Part shown: positions 8,342-15,822 of the stretch, piece by piece
How the letters are laid out: every line of letters begins with the position of its first letter
Numbering within the stretch: the first letter of the stretch is position 1
Assembly (NCBI GenBank): GCA_050943075.1
Contig: JBMNOM010000010.1
Location: forward strand, 1 to 31,603
Reading direction: 5' to 3'
Source of the DNA: CAJKWP01 sp050943075
Lineage (GTDB): Bacteria > Bacillota > Clostridia > Christensenellales > UBA1242
Length of the DNA: 31,603 nucleotides
Program-made: the position numbers and the translations under genes
Notes under the pieces: generated by a model
Told to the model about the DNA's origin: nothing
The model's database searches: none
The model's input: the letters and a program-made list of their open reading frames with translations, nothing else

Positions 8342-9274
8342 ATGTATAAATCTAAAAAATATAATACCGTTTTGGTTTGTTTAATATTTATTATAAGTCT
8401 TGTTGTGGGCATTTCTGCTGGTATGACATCATCTGGCGATTTTTTCACAGACACCCCAGGAAGCCAAATTGAAGAGCCTACTGATCAAGAAACTGGAACA
8501 GATTTGCCAGCAGGGCTTAAAAGACCATCTGCAGATGCAAAGCCAATGGCAAAATTGGAATTTGCTTTAGCAATTCTTGATAAGGGCGCTGGATACAAAA
8601 GCCAAAGCACTCAAGAGTTAAGAATTAAAGCGTTAGGCGCAACACAAAAAATGTCATTTAAAAAATATAGAGGCGGCGGACTTAACCTTGTTGAAGAGTT
8701 TTTCCTTCCGCCATCAGGGTTTTTGTCAAGCAGTGGTAAAAATGGTGCAAGAATTCAATATAGTGATGGTCAAAACCTTTATGTGAAGCACATAACATCT
8801 TCTGGGCATTTCAACTACGACCAAAGGACATATTCATACGACTATTTTGATGAAAAAGAAGTTGTGCCTTACAGTGAATATTTGCAAACACGCTTTGGCC
8901 TTAACGACTTTTTTGTGAATGTGGACAAAGACAGTGTAGGGTCAATTCTTCAAGACAAAACAAGCGACCCAAAAAACTACATAATTAAAGTGAATTTAAG
9001 TGTTAACAAACTCTCACCAAAATACATTGCAACATTCACAGCAAATGGTGGTGGAGCTGTGACAATTCATTCAATTCAATTAACATTTAAAATCAGCAAA
9101 GACACAATGTTTTTAACAAGTGTTGAAAAGAACGAAATCTTCACAGCAACTTATGCTGGCTTTGCTTCAAGTGAATGTCAAACAGTGTTAAAAGAAACCT
9201 TCCTTGCAATGAATGCCTCACAAGAAAACGCAATTAAAAACATTGTTGCTCAAAACAAAGGATTATCAAATTAA
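8342..9274 (+). CDS. Exported or membrane-anchored hypothetical protein
   Basis: The 310-residue product has a basic N-terminus and one hydrophobic segment (about residues 9-27) followed by small residues. It should therefore be secreted or held by an uncleaved anchor; there is no lipobox. A Thr/Glu/Pro/Asp-rich linker (about 32-58) leads to a beta-rich domain of about 240 residues with many Tyr, Ser and Gly, as in extracellular substrate- or wall-binding proteins. I know no matching family. GGAG lies 11 nt before the ATG, a long spacing. A strong promoter and a terminator isolate it as a single-gene transcript. Confidence 0.8.
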   Translation: MYKSKKYNTVLVCLIFIISLVVGISAGMTSSGDFFTDTPGSQIEEPTDQETGTDLPAGLKRPSADAKPMAKLEFALAILDKGAGYKSQSTQELRIKALGATQKMSFKKYRGGGLNLVEEFFLPPSGFLSSSGKNGARIQYSDGQNLYVKHITSSGHFNYDQRTYSYDYFDEKEVVPYSEYLQTRFGLNDFFVNVDKDSVGSILQDKTSDPKNYIIKVNLSVNKLSPKYIATFTANGGGAVTIHSIQLTFKISKDTMFLTSVEKNEIFTATYAGFASSECQTVLKETFLAMNASQENAIKNIVAQNKGLSN

Positions 9275-9277
9275 AAC

Positions 9278-9307
9278 AAAAACACATCAATTTGATGTGT
9301 TTTTTTG
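9278..9307 (+). terminator. Intrinsic terminator
   Basis: ACACATCA and TGATGTGT pair around a 3-nt loop and are followed by a T-run. This ends the exported-protein transcript and stands before the converging minus-strand cluster. Confidence 0.85.
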
Positions 9308-9411
9308 TGTTTTTTTAATATTTTTAAAGCATATTTATTAAATTATTTAAACTTATTAAAGTTAACTGGTTTTAAATTATACAAGTTTTTAATTGTTTTT
9401 TTGCGTTTTAA

Positions 9412-9648
9412 TTATCCCAAAACAATTTCCCCATCTTCTGTTTGCAAAAAATTTTTGTCCGCTTCGTGTTCTTCAAGTTGTTGTTCAATTAAAGATGTGT
9501 TTGCGTTAACTTGGTTTTGTTTTTTCAAAAGTGCGTTGTGAACAATTGTTAAACAAACTCCAGTTAAAAGAAGAGCGCAAAGCAAAATTGCAGCAAACAT
9601 AACAAGAAGTTTTATGATTTGTGTTTGTTCTCCTGTTGTTCTTTCCAT
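9412..9648 (-). CDS. DivIC-like septum formation initiator protein
   Basis: This small protein (78 residues from ATG 9648) has one transmembrane helix (LLVMFAAILLCALLLTGVCL), a short coiled coil (LLKKQNQVNANTSLIEQQLE) and the ending DGEIVLG. DivIC/FtsB proteins have this layout and commonly end in a GEI-type motif; they bridge division proteins at the septum. Position supports the call, because yabP-yabQ-divIC is the Bacillus gene order. It lacks roughly 15-20 residues usually found between the coil and the last motif, so it is shortened or divergent. The frame is also open from GTG 9708; I prefer ATG 9648, although its nearest ribosome site (AAAAGGA) is 14 nt away. It overlaps yabQ. Confidence 0.7.
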   Translation of the reverse strand: MERTTGEQTQIIKLLVMFAAILLCALLLTGVCLTIVHNALLKKQNQVNANTSLIEQQLEEHEADKNFLQTEDGEIVLG

Positions 9649-10004
9649 TTTTTCTTTTGCAGTCCTTTTAACAATTTTTGAATTTGTTTTGTGAAAAAAG
9701 TATAACACTTATCAATAAAATTTGCAATTATATTCCCCAAAGTAATTCTTTGGAAAGTTAAAAAAAGCCAAAAGGAAACAAAATGAAAAAAACGCAATTC
9801 GCCATAATCAAGTTTTAACACTGCAATGTGAAAAACTATAAAGGCGCAAATTGTTGCCAAAAAATTGAAAACAATTTTAACAATTTTGTTTTTGTTGCAC
9901 AAAAAAATTATATAACTGCTTATGTCATATAAAAACCCACTTGCAAAACCCCAAAGGGTCAAAAACAAAAAAATTTTGGGTTGTGACATTGTTTCGTATA
10001 ACAT
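9612..10004 (-). CDS. yabQ: Spore cortex biosynthesis protein YabQ
   Basis: YabQ is a membrane protein needed for spore cortex formation in Bacillus and acts in the mother cell. The 130-residue product has several hydrophobic helices (residues 8-30, 42-62 and 70-88) with the family-like opening FLTLWGFASGFLYDI and a basic C-terminal tail. Its length covers the conserved YabQ domain, apparently without the longer tail of Bacillus YabQ. The start is fixed by TAGGAAAAG, whose first bases overlap the stop of yabP, so the two are probably translated together. The call rests on motif resemblance plus the yabP-yabQ-divIC order. Confidence 0.8.
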   Translation of the reverse strand: MLYETMSQPKIFLFLTLWGFASGFLYDISSYIIFLCNKNKIVKIVFNFLATICAFIVFHIAVLKLDYGELRFFHFVSFWLFLTFQRITLGNIIANFIDKCYTFFTKQIQKLLKGLQKKKWKEQQENKHKS

Positions 10005-10012
10005 AACTTTTC

Positions 10013-10279
10013 CTATTTAAACAAGCGTTTTAAAAGTGGTGTTTTGGTTTCGTTATATTTAATTTCATTAACAATTCCATTAACACGCAAAACGCCATTT
10101 TCAATGTCGAGTTTTTCAACTTCCAAGTTTTCGCCAGTGATTTTTAAATTGCTTCCACTTGCAATAAGTTCAATTTTAAAGTTTGAAACAACAACAACTT
10201 TTTCCACGCCGGAAAGTGAAAGTTTTTGTCTGTTTGTTAAATTTAAAATGCTCTCGGTAAATTTTTTGTGTTCTGCCAT
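10013..10279 (-). CDS. yabP: Sporulation protein YabP
   Basis: This 88-residue protein has the beta-strand-rich YabP/YqfC fold. Typical features are NRQKLSLSGVEKVVVVSNF, IELIASGSNLKITGENLEVEKL and a closing INGVLRV-like strand (here ENGVLRVNG). YabP is produced early in the mother cell and is required for spore assembly, with an uncertain molecular role. The ATG follows GGAGAG. It is the first gene of the minus-strand operon with yabQ and the DivIC-like gene. A CATATACAT box upstream may be its sporulation-sigma -10. Confidence 0.87.
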   Translation of the reverse strand: MAEHKKFTESILNLTNRQKLSLSGVEKVVVVSNFKIELIASGSNLKITGENLEVEKLDIENGVLRVNGIVNEIKYNETKTPLLKRLFK

Positions 10280-10308
10280 AAATCTCTCCGTTATAATTTT
10301 GTTTATAT

Positions 10309-10317
10309 ATGTATATG
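10309..10317 (-). promoter_or_regulatory. Possible sporulation-sigma -10 of yabP
   Basis: CATATACAT on the minus strand lies 29 bp upstream of the yabP ATG and contains TATACA, one base from the sigma-E -10 core CATACA. ACATATC, 14 bp further upstream (10332-10338 on plus), might serve as -35. The same 9-mer precedes spmA. Confidence 0.35.
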
Positions 10318-10412
10318 GCTTGTTTTAATTTGATATGTAATTAATTTAATATAATTATGTTTATTTTATATATATTACTATGTTAAAGTGTGGGGTTAAT
10401 TTTCAAAATCGT

Positions 10413-10442
10413 TTGCAATAAAGGTTTTGTTTGTTGTAAACT
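10413..10442 (+). promoter_or_regulatory. Candidate secA promoter
   Basis: TTGCAA (10413-10418), 18 bp and TAAACT (10437-10442) form a moderate housekeeping promoter just before the GAGGAG ribosome site of secA. A weaker AT-rich candidate lies near 10370. No other feature is visible between yabP and secA. Confidence 0.45.
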
Positions 10443-10463
10443 AAAAGGCGAGGAGTAATTTAC

Positions 10464-13133
10464 ATGGGACTTTTTTCTCAAAATTCAAGAAATATTAAAA
10501 AACTTAAAAAGATTGCAGATAAGGTTGTTGCCTTAGAAGAAGAATTTTCAAAATTAACAGATGAAGAACTTAAAGCAAAAACACCTTTGTTTTTGTCTAG
10601 GCTTGAAAAAGGCGAAACTTTAAACGATATATTACCAGAAGCGTATGCCACAGTTAGAGAAGCAGCATTTAGAGTGCTTAACATGAAGCATTTCTATGTG
10701 CAAATTTTGGGTGGTATTGCACTTCATCAAGGAAGAATTGCAGAAATGGCAACAGGTGAAGGTAAAACACTTGTGGCAACTTTGCCATCTTACCTTAACG
10801 CATTAAGCAAAAAAGGCGTGCACGTTGTCACAGTTAACGAATACCTTGCAAAAAGAGACGCAGAGTGGATGGGAAAAGTTCACAAATTCTTGGGCCTTAC
10901 TGTTGGTGTTGCTGTTAGTGGAATGAGCCCAAAAGAAAAGCAAGAAGCTTATGCTTGTGACATCACTTATGGCACAAACAACGAATTTGGCTTTGACTAT
11001 TTGCGTGACAACATGGTGATTAAAGCTTCGGACAGAATGCAAAGAGGACACAATTTTGCCATTGTGGACGAAGTGGACAGCATTTTAATTGACGAAGCAA
11101 GAACACCACTCATCATTAGTGGAGCTGGAATGAAATCAAGCAAGGCATACTACGATGCCCAAAATTTTGCACGCTCACTTAAAGACGAAGAACACTTTGA
11201 AATTGACCCAAAACTTAAAACAATTCACTTGACAGAAGAGGGAATTGCAAAAGCAGAAAGATTTTACAAAATTGAAAACTTGTCTGATGTTGAACACATT
11301 GAACTTAACCACTACATCATGAATGCATTAAAAGCAAACTACATTATGCACCGTGATGAAAACTACATTGTTAAAGATGATGAAATTATCATTGTTGACG
11401 AATTTACTGGTCGTTTAATGCCAGGAAGAAGATATTCCGACGGCTTGCACCAAGCAATTGAAGCCAAAGAAAATGTTAAAATTAAAGACGAAAACAAAAC
11501 TTTGGCAACAGTCACATTCCAAAACTATTTCCGACTTTACAGAAAATTAAGTGGTATGACAGGAACAGCAAAAACAGAAGAAGCTGAATTTAATGGAATT
11601 TATAGTTTGGACGTTATCATAATTCCACCAAACAAACCAAACCAACGTATTGACGAACCAGACATTATTTACAAGAATGTGCGTGGAAAACTTAACGCAG
11701 TTGTGGAAGAAGTTAAAGATTGTTATGAAAAAGGCCAACCAGTTTTGATTGGAACAATCACAATTGAAAAAAGTGAAGAAATTTCAAGAGAACTTAAAAA
11801 AGCAAAAATTCCACACTACGTGTTAAACGCGAAAAACCACGAACAAGAAAGTGAAATTGTTGCTCAAGCAGGACGCTTTAAAGCTGTGACAATTGCAACC
11901 AACATGGCTGGTCGTGGAACTGACATTTTGCTTGGTGGTAATCCAGAATTTTTGGCAAAAAACCGCTTAAGAGCAGAAAATGTCACAGACGCACAAATTT
12001 CTTTTGCAACTTCATTTGAAACTAATTTAAGTGAAGAAATGCAAGAAATTAGGGCAAGATATAACAGATATTACAAAGAATTTAAAGTTGAAACCGACAA
12101 AGAAAAAGAAAAAGTTTTGGCAGTTGGTGGCCTTCACATTGTGGGCACAGAACGCCATGAAAGCAGAAGAATTGACAACCAATTAAGAGGCCGTGCTTCC
12201 AGACAAGGCGACCCAGGTTCAACAGTGTTCTTCTTATCACTTGAAGATGATCTTTTGAAGCGCTTTGGTGGCGAAAAAATGCAAAAGATTACTGAATGGT
12301 TTAGAATTGACGAAAATACACCATTCCAATTAAAACTTCTTTCAAAACAAATTGAAGGCGCACAAAAACGCGTTGAAAGCCAAAACTATGCTTCAAGAAG
12401 AAGCGTGCTTGAGTTTGACAACGTTATGAACAAGCAAAGAGAAATTATCTATGGTGAAAGAAATAAAGTGCTTGATGGCGAAGATGTTCACAATCAAGTG
12501 ATGGCAATGTTCCCAGACATTGTTTCCCCAATGGTTTACAGCTATTTAAACCCAGATAAACCATACTATGAATGGGATTTGGAGCCTTTAAACAGGGCAC
12601 TTGAAGACAACTTGTTCCCAAAAGGCACAAACCTTATCACAAAAGAGTTTGTTGACGACTGTGAAATTGAAGATGTTGTTGAAAAGATATTGAAAGTTAT
12701 CTATGCAAAATATGATGAAAAACTTGCAATTACAAACAGCTATAAAATCAACTTTGCAGACTTTGAGCGTTTTGTGCTTTTACGTGTGGTTGACTCACTT
12801 TGGATGGATCACATCGACCAAATGACAATTTTAAGAAACGAAATTGGCTTGCGTGCTTATGGAAATCAAGACCCAATTGTTGCATACAAACGCGAAGGTT
12901 TTGATATGTTTGACAATATGATTGACAGAATTAAACTTCAAACCGCTTCACTTTTGTTGAACGCAAAAATTGAAATTGAAACAAAAGTTCCTGAAAGAAA
13001 ACAAGAATATAAACCAATTGAAGTGACAGAAGGCTCGGGCCCTGCAAAACAAGAAAAACTCACTGGCAGAAATGACCCTTGCCCTTGCGGTAGTGGACAA
13101 AAATATAAAAACTGCCATGGCAAAAATGTTTAA
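10464..13133 (+). CDS. secA: Protein translocase ATPase SecA
   Basis: SecA is the ATPase motor that drives unfolded preproteins through SecYEG. The 889-residue product has the Walker A ATGEGKT (96-102), the DEVD box (202-205) followed by SILIDEARTPLIISG, the second helicase half with ATNMAGRGTDI and QLRGRASRQGDPG, and the C-terminal zinc motif CPCGSGQKYKNCHG (about 870-885). All hallmark residues are present, and the length suits a full-size SecA. GAGGAG lies 8 nt before the ATG. It is divergent from yabP and ends in its own terminator, so it is probably monocistronic. The exported proteins at 3506 and 8342 would be expected clients. Confidence 0.98.
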   Translation: MGLFSQNSRNIKKLKKIADKVVALEEEFSKLTDEELKAKTPLFLSRLEKGETLNDILPEAYATVREAAFRVLNMKHFYVQILGGIALHQGRIAEMATGEGKTLVATLPSYLNALSKKGVHVVTVNEYLAKRDAEWMGKVHKFLGLTVGVAVSGMSPKEKQEAYACDITYGTNNEFGFDYLRDNMVIKASDRMQRGHNFAIVDEVDSILIDEARTPLIISGAGMKSSKAYYDAQNFARSLKDEEHFEIDPKLKTIHLTEEGIAKAERFYKIENLSDVEHIELNHYIMNALKANYIMHRDENYIVKDDEIIIVDEFTGRLMPGRRYSDGLHQAIEAKENVKIKDENKTLATVTFQNYFRLYRKLSGMTGTAKTEEAEFNGIYSLDVIIIPPNKPNQRIDEPDIIYKNVRGKLNAVVEEVKDCYEKGQPVLIGTITIEKSEEISRELKKAKIPHYVLNAKNHEQESEIVAQAGRFKAVTIATNMAGRGTDILLGGNPEFLAKNRLRAENVTDAQISFATSFETNLSEEMQEIRARYNRYYKEFKVETDKEKEKVLAVGGLHIVGTERHESRRIDNQLRGRASRQGDPGSTVFFLSLEDDLLKRFGGEKMQKITEWFRIDENTPFQLKLLSKQIEGAQKRVESQNYASRRSVLEFDNVMNKQREIIYGERNKVLDGEDVHNQVMAMFPDIVSPMVYSYLNPDKPYYEWDLEPLNRALEDNLFPKGTNLITKEFVDDCEIEDVVEKILKVIYAKYDEKLAITNSYKINFADFERFVLLRVVDSLWMDHIDQMTILRNEIGLRAYGNQDPIVAYKREGFDMFDNMIDRIKLQTASLLLNAKIEIETKVPERKQEYKPIEVTEGSGPAKQEKLTGRNDPCPCGSGQKYKNCHGKNV

Positions 13134-13200
13134 AAAATGTCAAATTTGCGGCAAAAACTGCCACAAAAAATAATAAAAAATTAAAAACCAACGAACGCTG

Positions 13201-13224
13201 AAACCCTTAATTTTTAAGGGTTTT
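13201..13224 (+). terminator. Intrinsic terminator after secA
   Basis: AAACCCTTAA pairs with TTAAGGGTTT around a very short T-rich loop, followed by further Ts. It lies 67 bp after the secA stop. Confidence 0.8.
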
Positions 13225-13284
13225 ATGCATTTTTTAGGAAGTTGAAATAAAATTTTTGTGTTTTTTAATTTTGTTTTATGGTAA

Positions 13285-13290
13285 TATAAT
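13285..13290 (+). promoter_or_regulatory. -10 box of the DHH gene
   Basis: TATAAT lies 23 bp before the ATG and upstream of the AGGAGGA ribosome site. No good -35 is seen at 16-18 bp. Confidence 0.5.
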
Positions 13291-13313
13291 GTGAGTATCT
13301 TACAGGAGGACTT

Positions 13314-14381
13314 ATGTCACAAGATATACGAAGTTTTCTTGAATTGTTGCAAAGTTCGAAAAGCATTGCAATTATTTCTCATCAAGTGCCCGATGTTGAC
13401 GCTTTTGCTTCTGTTTTAGCATTTAAAGAACTTATAAGAAAATTTCACAGCAAAGATGAGTTTGGCAATACATTAAGAAAAAGAATACATATGTTTTTGG
13501 ATTACACCACATTGCCTGAAAGCACAAAAATCTTTTTTCAAAACCCTGACGAAAAAATTTCAAACTTAAACCCAGACAAGCCACTTAAAAAATATGATTT
13601 AACCATTGCACTTGATTGCGCTAATATTGACAGGCTTGGGAACAAAAAAGAAATTTTTGAAAGAGGTAAAGTTAAAGTTAACTTGGATCATCACTTAACA
13701 AACACAAAATTTGCCGATTTAAACTATGTTTACAAAACATCTTCAACTTGCGAAGCACTTTATTACATTTTCATTTACAAGCAAAAAGTTGAAGTTTCAA
13801 AATTCTTGCTTTCACTTTTATATGCAGGCATTTTAACCGACACAAACAATTTGCAAAACAATGCAGACACGCATTTGACATCAAAAGCAGTTACTGTCAT
13901 TAAACACAAACTTGGAAAAACACTTGCAAACAAAATTAAGGCAAACTTTTTCCAAAACAGCTCGCAAGCAAGAGACGAACTTTACAGTTATGCATACAGC
14001 AAACGTCACAGAAAATATTATGTTGACGGAAAACTCTGTTTAATTGATTTGGATTACAAAGTGTTTAATGCTTCCAAAGCACAACTTGAAGACGCAGAGG
14101 GCATTGTGGATGAAGCGCTTTACAGAAAGGGCGTGATTATCAGTGCAATTATGCTTGAAAAAGAAAAAGGCAAAATTTTTGTGAAAATTAGGGCAAGACA
14201 AGGCATTGATGTTTCTGTTGTTGCAAAACACTTTAATGGCGGTGGCCACGCCCAACAAGCAGCGTTTCAATATGAAGGCAAAATGCAACATTTAATGAAA
14301 GCGTTCATTAAAGAAATTGAAAAATTTATTGATATTATTGATAATGACGATTTTGATGGTTGCCCAGAACTTTTTGATTAA
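13314..14381 (+). CDS. DHH/DHHA1 phosphoesterase, NrnA-like
   Basis: This 355-residue member of the DHH family has the metal-binding motifs in order: HQVPDVDA (His23, Asp27, Asp29), LDCAN (Asp101), LDHHLTN (Asp125-His126-His127) and LTDTNNL (Asp176). The DHHA1 substrate domain carries GGGHAQQAA near 308-316. NrnA-type enzymes degrade 2-5-nt RNA and dephosphorylate pAp; some relatives hydrolyse cyclic dinucleotides. No PAS, GGDEF or membrane region is present, so the stand-alone NrnA type fits best, although the exact substrate cannot be read. AGGAGGA before the ATG supports the start. It has its own promoter and terminator. Confidence 0.88.
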   Translation: MSQDIRSFLELLQSSKSIAIISHQVPDVDAFASVLAFKELIRKFHSKDEFGNTLRKRIHMFLDYTTLPESTKIFFQNPDEKISNLNPDKPLKKYDLTIALDCANIDRLGNKKEIFERGKVKVNLDHHLTNTKFADLNYVYKTSSTCEALYYIFIYKQKVEVSKFLLSLLYAGILTDTNNLQNNADTHLTSKAVTVIKHKLGKTLANKIKANFFQNSSQARDELYSYAYSKRHRKYYVDGKLCLIDLDYKVFNASKAQLEDAEGIVDEALYRKGVIISAIMLEKEKGKIFVKIRARQGIDVSVVAKHFNGGGHAQQAAFQYEGKMQHLMKAFIKEIEKFIDIIDNDDFDGCPELFD

Positions 14382-14424
14382 GAAAACAAAAGCACTTTGA
14401 AATTACAAAGTGGTTTTGTTTTTT
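14382..14424 (+). terminator. Intrinsic terminator after the DHH gene
   Basis: CACTTTG (14393-14399) pairs with CAAAGTG (14406-14412). The stem extends through AAAACAAAA/TTTTGTTTT across one G-G mismatch, then a T-run follows. Confidence 0.85.
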
Positions 14425-14457
14425 ATGTTATAAAAGCATTTATTTTTTTTGTAAATG

Positions 14458-14466
14458 TGATATAAT
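14458..14466 (+). promoter_or_regulatory. Extended -10 promoter of ychF
   Basis: TGATATAAT is a perfect -10 hexamer with a TGn extension. It lies 33 bp before the ychF ATG. The ATG embedded at 14467 overlaps this box and is not the gene start. Confidence 0.7.
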
Positions 14467-14499
14467 GTGCTAGAAAAATTAAAGTTACAGGAGAAAATT

Positions 14500-15588
14500 A
14501 TGAAAATTGGTGTTGTTGGCTTGCCAAATGTTGGAAAAAGCACTTTGTTTAATGCGCTTACAAATGCAAAAGCAGAAAGTGCAAATTATCCATTTTGCAC
14601 CATTGAACCAAATGTTGGAATTGTCACAGTTAAAGATGAAAGGCTTGATGTGCTTGGAAAATTTTATAACACACAAAAAGTTGTTCCAGCAATTATTGAA
14701 TTTGTTGACATTGCTGGGCTTGTTGCAGGTGCAAGCAAAGGTGAGGGGCTTGGAAACAAATTTTTAAGCCATATTCGTGAAGTTGATGCCATTGCGCACG
14801 TTGTGAGATGTTTTGATGACGAAAACATTATTAATGTGAACAATGGAACAGATCCAAAGCGTGACGCAGAAATTATTAATTTGGAACTCATATTGGCCGA
14901 CCTTGAAACCGCACAAAAACGCCTTGACAAAGCTGCAAAAGCATCAAAAGGTGGAGATAAAGAGGCTTTGGAAGAAAAGGCACTTTTGGAAAGAATTGTT
15001 TCTCAACTTGAAAAGGGTTTGCCAGCAAGAAGTTTGACATTTACTGAAGAAGAACAAAAAACAGTTAAAGATTTCTTTTTAATCACACAAAAACCAGTGA
15101 TTTATGTTGCAAACATTGGGGAAAACGAAATTGGAAAACAAACAAAGCACTTAACCGCTTTACAAGAGATTGCAAAACAAGAAAATGCTTCTTGCATTGC
15201 AATTTCAGCAAAAATTGAACAAGAATTGTCCAGTTTGCCAGAAGATGAAAAACAACTTTTTATGCAAGAACTTGGAATTGAAGAAAGCGGCCTTGACAAA
15301 TTAATTAAAGCGGGCTATTCACTTCTTGGGCTTATGAGTTATATTACTGCTGGGGAAAAAGAAGTTAAGGCCTGGACAATTAAAAAAGGCACAAAAGCGC
15401 CACAAGCAGCGGGCAAAATCCACACAGATTTTGAAAAAGGTTTCATCAGAGCGGAAATTGTTAGTTTTGACGATTTGATTAGTGCTGGCAGTTATGCCGC
15501 AGCAAGAGAAAAAGGCAAAGTGAGAATTGAAGGAAAAGATTACGTTTTCCAAGATGGCGACATTGCACTTTTTAGGTTTAATGTTTAA
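14500..15588 (+). CDS. ychF: YchF/OLA1-family ATPase
   Basis: YchF is a universally conserved Obg-related P-loop protein that binds ribosomes and prefers ATP. The 362-residue product has the P-loop GLPNVGKS (7-14), the switch region NYPFCTIEPNVG, DIAGLVAGASKGEGLGNKFL with the usual Obg-type G3, and VANIGEN where NKxD would be, consistent with ATP use. A coiled-coil insert (about 130-180) and a C-terminal TGS domain with the usual KAWTI and FEKGFIRAEI follow. The frame is open from 14467, but ACAGGAG at 14487-14493 and the known family start MKIGVVGLPNVGKS fix the ATG at 14500. Confidence 0.96.
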   Translation: MKIGVVGLPNVGKSTLFNALTNAKAESANYPFCTIEPNVGIVTVKDERLDVLGKFYNTQKVVPAIIEFVDIAGLVAGASKGEGLGNKFLSHIREVDAIAHVVRCFDDENIINVNNGTDPKRDAEIINLELILADLETAQKRLDKAAKASKGGDKEALEEKALLERIVSQLEKGLPARSLTFTEEEQKTVKDFFLITQKPVIYVANIGENEIGKQTKHLTALQEIAKQENASCIAISAKIEQELSSLPEDEKQLFMQELGIEESGLDKLIKAGYSLLGLMSYITAGEKEVKAWTIKKGTKAPQAAGKIHTDFEKGFIRAEIVSFDDLISAGSYAAAREKGKVRIEGKDYVFQDGDIALFRFNV

Positions 15589-15597
15589 AATTAAACA

Positions 15598-15642
15598 GCA
15601 ACTTTAATTTGCTTATATCAAGCATTTTAAAGTTGTTTTTTG
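15598..15642 (+). terminator. Two-tier hairpin terminator after ychF
   Basis: CAACTTTAA (15599-15607) pairs with TTAAAGTTG (15627-15635), enclosing a second small stem GCTT/AAGC, followed by a T-rich tail. Confidence 0.8.
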
Positions 15643-15822
15643 TTTAAAATGTTGTGTTTTTTAAGATAATATTATTTATAATTTTATATAACTATTTACT
15701 TAAATTTTAAGATATGATACAATTATGGTGTTTTTATATTAAATTTACAGAGAATTTTTAAAACTTTTAAAACGTTTTAATTGTTTCAATCCAATAATTT
15801 GCTTAAAAAGGAAATTTATAAA

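Noticed and set aside
9305..9541. Plus-strand 78-codon frame
   Set aside because: It overlaps the terminator and is antisense to the DivIC-like gene with no start signal.
14467..14499. Upstream start for ychF
   Set aside because: The ATG overlaps the TATAAT promoter box; the family start and ribosome site are at 14500.
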